A stretch of 64,000 bases of DNA, taken from Strix aluco. Taxonomy: Eukaryota; Chordata; Aves; Strigiformes; Strigidae. The stretch covers positions 8,041,698 through 8,105,697 of the forward strand of contig NC_133939.1 of NCBI RefSeq assembly GCF_031877795.1, in the 5' to 3' direction. Of the stretch, positions 50,320-59,098 are shown piece by piece (positions within the stretch are counted from its first letter, which is position 1; each line of letters opens with the position of its first letter). The notes beneath the pieces are model-generated. The model made no database searches. It was not told where the DNA came from and saw only the letters and a list, made by a program, of their open reading frames with translations. The translations under genes were made by a program, and so were the position numbers.

Positions 50320-51060
50320 ATAGGTTCTTATGTTATCTTTTGGCTTCTAGAAGCTGTCTGAAACAATCCTAGAGCTGCAGGTGATTCCTTCAGGAAACTC
50401 GTGGAGGACAGAGGAATTTTCTTCAGAAGACTGGAAAAGAGCAAACGTGGTGCCTGTTTCTTGAGGTGAAAAAGGTGGAGTTGGGAAATGGTAAATCACT
50501 AAGCCTGGCTTCAGTATTTGGAAAAATATTGGAAACACCCACTAAAGAATCTGTTTGCAAGCACCCAGAAGACAACGTGACGGTAAGTAACAATCTGCAC
50601 AGATTCATCTGAGAATGACTGAAATAGAAGTAATTTGACTTTCTTCTGAGACACACTGACAGCACGGGGGGATGGGGTGTCAGAGGGGGAAACAGGCTTC
50701 AAACACTATCTCTAAAGAAATTCTCAAATAAAGGAAACATGATCTGCATGAAACTTCTGTATGATTAGTGAGTACCCACTGAGATACTAATCAGTCTCTA
50801 CCATGCAGGAAAGATGTATCTGGTACAGTGCATTATCTTTCGGATTCAGTATCATCAGTATTTTTATTAATAATTTGGACACTACAGTAAAGATTATGTT
50901 TATGAAATGACTGCAAGGTTATTTGTCAATGAAAATGAATCTTCAAATAATTTTGGGAAAACATATTACTCAGTGTGAACTGTTTGCGAACAATTCCCTT
51001 GGATTACTCAAGATGTGAAATTTAAATTTGAGGGGAGGCAAAATGATAAAAAGTATCAAG
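50320..51060 (+). mobile_element. Ancient CR1-type LINE, ORF2 remnant
   Basis: A strongly decayed LINE in plus orientation. The RT fragment DWKRANVVPV is readable at about 50429-50458. It is followed by a block like the GKILEQ region with its characteristic GGAAAAATATTGGAAAC (about 50519) and an AATCTGTTTGCAAGCACC block leading into a region of AGTAACAATCTGCACAGATTCAT. A later block matching the FINDLDN/KFADD region, with TTTTTATTAATAATTTGGAC, lies at about 50861-50920. It resembles the old AT-rich CR1/L3-like families shared with other reptiles rather than the GC-richer copies at 6 and 30 kb. The many indels mean boundaries are approximate. Confidence 0.75.
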
Positions 51061-53210
51061 TTTTTGAGAATCAGGTACTCCATTTGAGTACTTACCAGTT
51101 TAAAGGTTGGGTAACATTTTTTTAAATTAACCGTTTTCAGGAGTAATGCTTTACGTAATTTTGTACTAATGAATTCTAAAAAAAAAGCATTCAGTGAAAT
51201 AGAAACCCAGTAAAAGTAGAATAAAAACTCATATTTTTAAGAGACACCACAAGCAATTTCTGATATATTTCTATAGCAAAGTGTGCTATAGAGTGAGAAT
51301 TATCTCACCTTTCATGTACCATAATCACATGATTTTTTTCTAAGCAGCTGCCACAAACTGCTGGCTCAGAGGGATTGACTCAATCTCAGATTGACTAACC
51401 AACCAAGGTTTTCTTTTCGTTCTCATTTCTGACAGATAAATCTACTGATAACAATCAGATTTCCTTTTCCTATTTCCTAAATTCACAAAGGTGTGACAGT
51501 CCCACTCATGTGGCTTAGTCCAGTTCTCTGGAAGTGGCAGTCGGACCCGGCCCCTGACCAACAGCATTTCACCGCAGGTCACACTCGCTCCTACAATGAG
51601 GTCACTGGGGGAAACACTGCCAAGAAGTGGTCTTGGTGTATTTGTGCATCCCACTAGTAACCTGCATCCAGCCTGTTTATAGTCTTCATCAGCTTTCTTG
51701 CAAACATTTTCTCACCTACTTAACAGCCCTTGTTCTAACTCCCCCGGTTTTTCTGCTACTATTTAGTTATTTCTGGTACACTTTACTGAAATGTAAGTGC
51801 CTTCAATCGTCAGTCTTTCCCTTATCTGAAAAAACAGACAATTCATCAAAGAAGATAATGGTCTAGCAAGATCTGCCAAAGCCCTATTTAGTAGCTTTCC
51901 TTAAAATCTGTATGAAGCTTTGACTCAACAGTTACAGAATTGCTTTAATCACATTTGACATTCTTTCCTTCAGCAGATAGACTAGATTGATCCTTTTCCA
52001 AATACACTAACAACATACATACTTCATAATTACTGGGTTGGACCTTCAGCTTTATGTGCCCCTTTTTTCCATAGTCCGAGCTGGAAATAAACTGTTTTCC
52101 CTAATATGAGCATGTTGAGCTCTGAGTGCATTCTGCGTTCAGATACTGTTATTGCCATTAGCACTCACTGATTCCTGTAAGTCATCTCACCTGTGACCTC
52201 CAACACAGTATCAGCACCCCTATGAAACGCAGAGGTGTAAGATTTGGCAAAACCCAAAGCCATCTCTCAGTTAATAGCAGATGTACTTGTTTTCCATTTC
52301 TATCTCTCCTTTTTAATATTATATTTTAGCCATGTAAACGAAAAGTTTTTCACTAATTGTTTTTTGGTTTCTTCAGCAAAGTCCAGCTCCATTTGGTAGT
52401 GCTAATGAACACTTTTTGTTCTCCAAAACAGAGATTCCCCTCTTAATCAAGTTCTTCTTAAAACCTTTTCACTTACTCCTAAAATATCTTTTAAGATATT
52501 TGGCTGATATGGACTGGAAACTTTAACTACCAATTTCTTCTCCTTCATTAGGATTTTTTGTGATTTTGGTTCAAAGTGATTATCAAAAAGCACTTTTAAG
52601 GTATAATTTGTTAAAGCACATGTATATTTTTAAGAATGGTGATAACAGTTATTCCACACAAATTATTCTTTTTTTAAAAAATGTATTATGTCGTCATGCC
52701 TTCCATTTGCTAATCTTTGCCAGATTATCTAAGATAATGAGTTAAAATTTAAAGTACTTGCAAACCCTAAATTTAACCAATGCTGAAAGTTAAACACGCT
52801 TACTCAATTTGCACCTAGATAAAAGATCAGTCTTCTTAAGATGACCTTCTAAAAAACTGCATTGGATACAAGTACTGTATGAAATTAAAATAGCCATATA
52901 AATGCGGGTATAGTAAAAGCACATCAGCAAAAGCTACTGATGCACAGGGAATCACGGATATAAGAGTAAAATCCCAGCTATCAGTTTGACCTGCCTTAAT
53001 ATGGAACAATAATTTCATGAATGTCTGTGTAACAAAGGAACCAAACATAAGTGTTACGGAAGTTTCAATAGATGTACAAGTTACTAGAGATAGCCAGTAC
53101 ACTTTAGAGTTTTTGAAAACATATGTTTGAATGGGTCAGTCTCTTCAGTATCTGAATGAGATTATCTTAAAGGGCATGGTGGTCAGTGGATGCTGACTAC
53201 TTGCCATTGA
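51061..53210. other. No gene recognised; 5' flank or intron of the GPR55-like gene
   Basis: AT-rich unassigned sequence. The 5' exon and promoter of the GPR55-like receptor may lie here or further upstream, but none can be identified by eye. Confidence 0.45.
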
Positions 53211-53278
53211 GAATCACAGAATCACAGATTCATCTAGGTTGGAAAAGACCTTGAAGATCATCTAGTCCAATCAGGCTC
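53211..53278 (-). mobile_element. CR1 LINE, extreme 3' end, inverted
   Basis: About 65 bases of the CR1 3' terminus on the minus strand: the plus strand reads GAATCACAGAATCACAGATTC, then AGGTTGGAAAAGACCTTGAAGATCATC and TAGTCCAAT. The doubled ATCACAGA is the typical CR1 8-base terminal repeat. It lies about 210 bases before the splice acceptor of the GPR55-like coding exon, so probably inside its intron. Confidence 0.93.
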
Positions 53279-53467
53279 CTTTATAACAGATCAAGCCACT
53301 CAAACTGGAAATAGAAAGCTCCGTGCTTGAAATGAGGATTCACTTTCAAAAACAAAGACTGATCAAGTGAATTGCTCAAAAACAAAAAAGCCCAGAGTTG
53401 TGATTGAAAGTATCATGTTTTGATATATCAAGTCATTAACTGGGAGTCTTACACATTTCCAACCCGT

Positions 53468-53484
53468 TCTCTCTGTCTTTTCAG
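53468..53484 (+). other. Splice acceptor before the GPR55-like coding exon
   Basis: The pyrimidine tract TCTCTCTGTCTTTTCAG ends at 53484, seven bases before the ATG at 53492. The upstream in-frame codons from 53420 would have to read through this site and are not included in the coding region. Confidence 0.7.
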
Positions 53485-53491
53485 GGAAGAA

Positions 53492-54418
53492 ATGACCAAC
53501 AGCAGCAGGGAATGCAATTTTACAGACATCGACAGATTAGCAAAGACCCTGCGGTTGGGGATCTCCATCCCAACCTTCATTCTTGGGTTGGTTCTCAATG
53601 CCCTGGCCCTCTCTGTGTTCTGCTGCTTTTGGAAGAAACAGACCAAAACCTCAGTTTACATGATCAATCTCGCAATTGCAGATGTCTTGCTGCTTCTTTC
53701 GCTCCCGCTGAAGCTGTACTACTCTATCACAGAAGCTCCCGGACTCCTGTGCTCATTCATAGAGTCTCTCTATTTTGTCAACACATATGGCAGTATCTTC
53801 ATCATTGTCTGCATTACTGTTGACAGATATATCTGCATAAAGCACCCATTTGAAGGTCGAGCTAATCAGTCCCCCAAATGGGCTATCTTCATTTGCTGCT
53901 TCATCTGGGCAGTAGCTTGGCTTTGCAGCAGCCCAATGTATGTATTTCACAAGAAAGATTATTTTAAATGTTTTTACAACATGTCAGAACAGGCATGGAG
54001 CATCCCCCTCATTGTTTCTGTGGAAATCTTTGGATTTCTGATCCCACTCGCAGTGATGGTTTTCTGCTCTGCCCAAAACATCTGGATTCTTCTGAATCAC
54101 AAAAGTCAAGCTAAAAAGAAGGTAGAAGGCAGTGGCTCCTTACGAGTCATTATCATCAACCTCGTGGTGTTTTTGGTGTGCTTCACACCCGTCCACCTTG
54201 CGATCTGTCTACAGTGCCTGGTAAGACAGCATGTGATAGTGGACTGCAGCCTGAAACAAACCATCAGCCTCTTCATTCAGGTGTCAATGATATTAGCCAA
54301 CCTGAACTGCTGCCTGGACGCCATCTTTTATTACTTTGCTGCAAAAGAATTTCGTGAGAAAACACACCTGAAGAAAGTTATTGAACTATGTCCTGTCTTT
54401 AAGCCTTGTGCCACATGA
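53492..54418 (+). CDS. GPR55: GPR55-like receptor (308 aa)
   Basis: A class A GPCR most like GPR55, the lysophosphatidylinositol-responsive receptor, in the plasma membrane. The start is the first ATG after the acceptor. Sequons lie at Asn3, Asn9 and Asn163, the last in a CFYNMS motif after the loop-2 cysteine that matches CFHNMS of human GPR55. Landmarks: Asn36 (1.50), Asp64 (2.50), Cys87-Cys160 disulfide, Asp111-Arg112-Tyr113, Trp139 (4.50), Pro185 (5.50), CFTPVHLAICLQCLVR at 230-245 (human has SFLPVHLGFFLQFLVR), and NCCLDAIFYYF at 272-282. Lys2.60 (Lys74) and Glu3.29 (Glu91), reported as important in human GPR55, are kept. It lacks the WTETR motif of the GPR35 copies. The C-terminal tail is about ten residues shorter than in human GPR55 (319 aa). 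A lineage-specific GPR55 paralogue is the main alternative. Confidence 0.92.
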   Translation: MTNSSRECNFTDIDRLAKTLRLGISIPTFILGLVLNALALSVFCCFWKKQTKTSVYMINLAIADVLLLLSLPLKLYYSITEAPGLLCSFIESLYFVNTYGSIFIIVCITVDRYICIKHPFEGRANQSPKWAIFICCFIWAVAWLCSSPMYVFHKKDYFKCFYNMSEQAWSIPLIVSVEIFGFLIPLAVMVFCSAQNIWILLNHKSQAKKKVEGSGSLRVIIINLVVFLVCFTPVHLAICLQCLVRQHVIVDCSLKQTISLFIQVSMILANLNCCLDAIFYYFAAKEFREKTHLKKVIELCPVFKPCAT

Positions 54419-56649
54419 TAGAACTGCCTGCAGTGGAACACCTCTTTCTCATCTGCCACTTGCCTCACAGGACGACAACAGCATTATCCTTGACACAGCA
54501 GTAGGGTCACCTTGGCCATGACAAGAAGGGTACAGGAGGGAGGACAATGTTCCTTCAGAGAATATGAACCTCTTCCATATTTTTCTTCCCTTTAGAGAAC
54601 AAAGGAGAAAAATGTTGGAAAAAAGAACCAGCATTATCAAAGTGACGGCATGATGCCAAAAGAAGCATTAGCCTTGACGGTATCTACTAAATGTGAAAAG
54701 GCTTGCCAGAGGAAAACTACCCAGATCATTGGAATGCCACTTAGAATCAGCTTTTGTCATTGCAGCACCAGTTTTCCTTTTGCCAACATGATCAGAAAGT
54801 TGTTGCTAAGGGCCAAACATAGAAATAACTATTCAAAACCTCCTTCTAACTTAGAAGGTATCTGAGAGTTAAAAGTCAGTATCTGGCCAAAAGTCTGACT
54901 CTGCTCGCTCTTTCTGTAAATCTTACAGAAGGTCACTGTTGGAGATCATTTGCTTTGAACATCTTGGCCAGCCGGGGATAATAGTGAACCCTCTCTCCTG
55001 TAAGCATTATACACTGGTCAGGGCTGCTACACAGGACAGCAGTCCCTGCTATTCCACAGAGGATGGGCTGCCCAGTATACAACCCCAACAGAGTATTTTG
55101 GGTACCAGCAATTCCTTGAGCAACAAACATTTCTGATTATCTTTGCTGAGGAATCAGCATGGTTTTCTTCTGCAATTTTAAAACTAGATTTGCACACGAA
55201 AACCAAAAAGAACCCCTTCAAATAGGGCATTTAGTGAAAGTCTATATATGATTAACTATATTTCAACATCACTGTGTTTCTATCAAAGACATAACATGAT
55301 ACATGTGTGAAATTCTTCTTCCTGTCTTCTCATTCTTTCTTGGAGGAGGGGAATTAGACAAGCAAGCCCTGCATCACAGAAAAATAGGGATCACCTGTCT
55401 GATATACTCCTTGCTCCCAGCTGGAAGACTGGATCCGCTCTATCCACCTCATTCTTTAGAGGAGTCCTTCTAGCATGTACCATACACTTCACAAAAGGTC
55501 TCTGGTCATGCCTTAAACCTTCCTGATCAACACTTCTAGTATGTCACTGCCCTTACGCCATTTGCAAGTTTCACTGAGTCTATACCAGAGGTTTCCTTGC
55601 TGCAATTTAAGTTTACCATTTCTTGTACCGCTGTGTTAGCATGGTTCATGGTCTTAGCCAGAAACACTTTTACATCAAGAAATCCATTTCTGTGCCTGTT
55701 GAAAGCAGCTGTAAAAATGGTCTCAGATTGCTTGTAATCAAGTCTTCATTCTGGAGCAACATTCCCTTTGTTCAAAATGTGAAAAGAAATTACCTTCTGC
55801 CTGAAGCAAATTAAAAGGGGGACAGTTTTGAAAATACAATTTGCTGTCAATTGATTTCCATAGAAATGATTGATTGTGCAAGTGGGCAGCTGCACATATC
55901 TAATAGTGGGTCTAATCTATGAGCATTTTAAAACTTGTTAGTACTAAAGCTATGACCATAGATGAGGCACGCAAGGAGCTCAGAGGCAACGAAAGGTTTT
56001 TATCATCATCTTCACCATTATCTGCAGAGGGGAAAGAGGAAGTGCTTTCCAAAACAGTAGGTTTTCAAAACATTATTTGCTACTGCTTCAATCATTCAGA
56101 AACTTGCAGCCTTTTCAGTATGAGTTAACCTTTCTTTTTTGCACCCCTCACATTACTGTGCATATGAAATATGTGTGAGAAAGAACATGTTCTACTAAAT
56201 AAACTGTATATATGAAGTGTATGATTTGAAAATACATTTTAATTCCCCAATCTAACAGCAGTGTATGGTTCTTATCTATCTATTTCATCATAAACTTTCA
56301 CCATTTTCTCATTAAAACAGCTCCAAGACTTGGAGACTTTTCTTCCCAGGAACTACTTCAGATTTGTAACCATGGCAAACAAGTACAACTGAATAAACAG
56401 TAATAAACAGGAAAGATGATCACACACAGAAGTCGGGATAATTTAATATATTTTCTGTGGAAACCCTGTCCGTAAATTCTTGACAATCCCCCCACTAAAT
56501 CCCCTACAATCTTTCCTCCAAAATGCTCTGAGCTTTTGCTTTTATGATTAGCCAACTACCAGAAAACTTACGTCACCATCAGTGCAAATTGTGACTCTGC
56601 AAAAAAACAGCACTTCAAGATACAAAGTATAACACCACCCTTTTTATTT
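54419..56649. other. 3' flank and possible long 3' UTR of the GPR55-like gene
   Basis: No other gene recognised. Possible polyadenylation signals are ATTAAA at 55810-55815 and AATAAA at 56198-56203. If the second is used the 3' UTR would be about 1.8 kb. Confidence 0.4.
56198..56203 (+). other. Candidate polyadenylation signal (AATAAA), GPR55-like gene
   Basis: A canonical AATAAA about 1.8 kb after the stop. An ATTAAA variant lies earlier at 55810. Confidence 0.3.
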
Positions 56650-56669
56650 AAAGCTTTTCATGCAGATGT

Positions 56670-57560
56670 AATGGGTGATGATAGAGCGCACACCCTCTGC
56701 AAGCCTGTGCACAACACTAAACCAGTGGTGTGGCTAAGGTGGCACAGCCTCACTCCAGAGACCCTATAAACTCCATGACAGGGGACAAGAAGCATCTTGA
56801 AGTGCAACAAGGAGAAACTTAGAGTACTGCACCCAGAGCAGTACAACCCTGTGGGCCAGCACAGGCTGGGAGAGTAGGGCTGACATAGATGTCCTCTCAA
56901 AAGGGCAACAGAAGGCACCAGGCTCTATACAAGCCAGTGGTTCCCTCTCTGTGTAAATACAGCAAAATTGTTACCAGGACTCAGCGAAAACAGGATCAAT
57001 GCAAAGAAAAAAGGAAAAAAGGGAAAAAGGAAAAAAGAAAAAAGAAAAAAGAAAAAGAAAAAAGAAAAAAGAAAAAAAGAAAGAAAAAAAGAGAAAAAAG
57101 TTATTAACCTCCTCTACTTGAGCTGGTGAGGCTTCACTGGAATAGGATGCCCAGCTCTGGGCCTCCCAGTTCAAAGAGAGATGGGGAGAAACCGGAGAGG
57201 TTCAAGCAGATGGTTTGCAGGATGGTTGGGGATCTTGGGCACAGGTCTGCAGGGAGAGGTCGAGGGAGCTGGACTGGTTTCATCCAGCACGCTGGAAGGT
57301 AGTGACAGAGATGATGGAGCCAAGCGCTGCCAAGTAGTTCCCAACAATATAAAATTAGTAATGGCCCTTGGTTCAGGTTCAATATTGGCAAAAACTTCTT
57401 CACTAGGAGGGCAATGCAGCGCTGGAAGGGACTACCTAGAGAAGCTTTGCAATATCCTCTCACAGAGGTTTCCAAGACATAGCCAAAATCATGGTTGAGC
57501 TGACCTAGTGTTGGAGAAGGAAACTGGCTTCAGAGGTCCCTTTCCACTGCTTGGTGGCTA
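56670..57560 (+). mobile_element. CR1 LINE, 3' ORF2 remnant and 3' end, carrying a purine tract
   Basis: A decayed CR1 in plus orientation. The left part (about 56680-56980) follows the CR1 block with GAGCGCACACCCTCTGCAAG, CAACACTAAACCAGTGGTGTGGCT, AAGTGCAACAAGGAG and a CTGCACCCAGAGCAGT block. The right part (about 57130-57555) has CCCAGTTCAAAGAGAGATGG, AGAGGTTCAAGCAGATGG, AACTTCTTCACTAGGAGGG and the CR1 terminus TCAGAGGTCCCTTTCCACTGC. A 98-base pure purine run lies between them. Internal stops and deletions are plentiful. It is intermediate in decay between the copies at 30 kb and 50.4 kb. Confidence 0.87.
57003..57100 (+). repeat. Uninterrupted 98-base purine tract (A-rich, GAAAAAA-like units)
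   Basis: Every base from 57003 to 57100 is A or G, in irregular GAAAA to GAAAAAAA units. It lies inside the CR1 remnant and produces the Lys-rich open frame on plus and the Phe-rich one on minus, neither of which is a gene. Confidence 0.95.
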
Positions 57561-59045
57561 TCAGCAAATGCAGGTTTGTTTAGTTTTCCTCCTCCAAGAC
57601 AAAAAGCCACCTCTTAGTGCTGCTGATGTTATAGCACTGGTTGTCAATAGCTCTATTGCAAGCACAGCACAAGACTGAGGAAATACACTATCTAGGCAGC
57701 AGCAACTGCGAGCCATCACGCAAGGCTATGATATATAAAGTCAGGACTAATGAAGCAGTACCTTTGTCTTCAATTCATTCATTACTAAGTACTTGGACAA
57801 GATCATTTTTCTAATCTTCAAAGGAACAAGTGCCCATAAGCAGTATGCAGAGAGGAAAAGTGTGTAGGCACTCTCGTATGCGTGGGTAGGGGAGAAGCTT
57901 GGTCTGCCAGCGTTAGGGAGACAGGACTCACTCATGACAATGCTTGGTCAGTGGTAGAGTCCCAGCACACTCAGGCAGGGAGGGACTTCCACTTACAGAA
58001 AGAAATCATTGTAATTTTCTCAATGAAGGAAAAGGAAGTCAGTTTATGAAAATCAGTTGTAATAATGTGGAGCGGTGGGACCCATTATGTGTGACTGGTC
58101 TACAGACTCAGTCTGCTCATGTCATACATGGCAGCAAACTCAGAGCACAGAATCTGAAAGTTAAACTGAACTTTCTTCCCATTTATTGCTACCAGTGCCA
58201 GTTCTTTGTCAGCCAAAAGTGATTTTATATATAACTCTATTTGTCTAAATTTTGCCCATTATATACGTAAATAAGAGCAGCCTGTCTAAGCATATTTGAA
58301 ATTTCTGAAAAAAACAGAAAGGAGGAAGAGAGCCCAGCTGTGTTGGTTTTACAGGGCTATTACAATAGTCAAATCTTTTAGCACAAAAAGAGCAGATTTT
58401 TTGAGCAAGAAGTTGTCACTTTCAATTCACTGCTTTTCAGGATGAACCTAAATTTAAATGATACACTTAATCTTCGACCTGTAAGATTACAGTTCTTCCT
58501 AAATCAGAATTTTACATACAGGAATTTACTGTTAACCCTGGAGAATCCAGTCGGTTGTATTTTTATACCAGGACAAAAGCAATCAAAAAAGGAAAGGTTT
58601 GAGAAAGCTTGAGAAGGTGTGCAACAATTTTGTTGATGAATAAAACTGAAAAACATTTGACATTTTAAAAACAACAAAAGCCTTCCTGAGTCAATACACA
58701 AGTTCACCACTTCTATTTTCAGACTGCACAACAGAAGAGGTTTCTTCTCTCTTGATGTTATTCTTAACTCACAGAAAAATGGTAGGAACCTGAACGTGAA
58801 CCCCTCACATACCCAGGGACTCAGTGTGTAAAGTCAAAGAAGCTTTTCCTAGTGGGAATAAAAAAAATCAAGCGCTAACCAAAACCACCCTAAACAATGC
58901 CTTTAAAAATTACATTTTCGGGTTTTGCTGTCTTCTGTGAATTGAACATAAACTGATGCAATTAACTACAGTGCTTTAAGAGCAGCTGTAGTTAACCTTA
59001 ATTTTTCTGGACAAGACTGTTTCAGACACCCAGGTGATACTCATG

Positions 59046-59098
59046 AAAAGTGATTTTGTTTTCATCCAGTCAAAAAGTGATTTTCTTTTTATCCAGTC
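59046..59098. repeat. Tandem duplication of about 26 bases
   Basis: Two adjacent near-identical copies (59046-59071 and 59072-59098), each an A-run, then GTGATTTT, a T-rich stretch and ATCCAGTC. Confidence 0.9.

Noticed and set aside
53420-53491. Upstream in-frame extension of the GPR55-like gene by 24 codons
   Set aside because: It has no ATG at its start and runs through a strong splice acceptor ending at 53484. The ATG at 53492 is the better start.
56889-57174. Lys-rich plus-strand and Phe-rich minus-strand open frames
   Set aside because: They come from the purine tract within a CR1 remnant.
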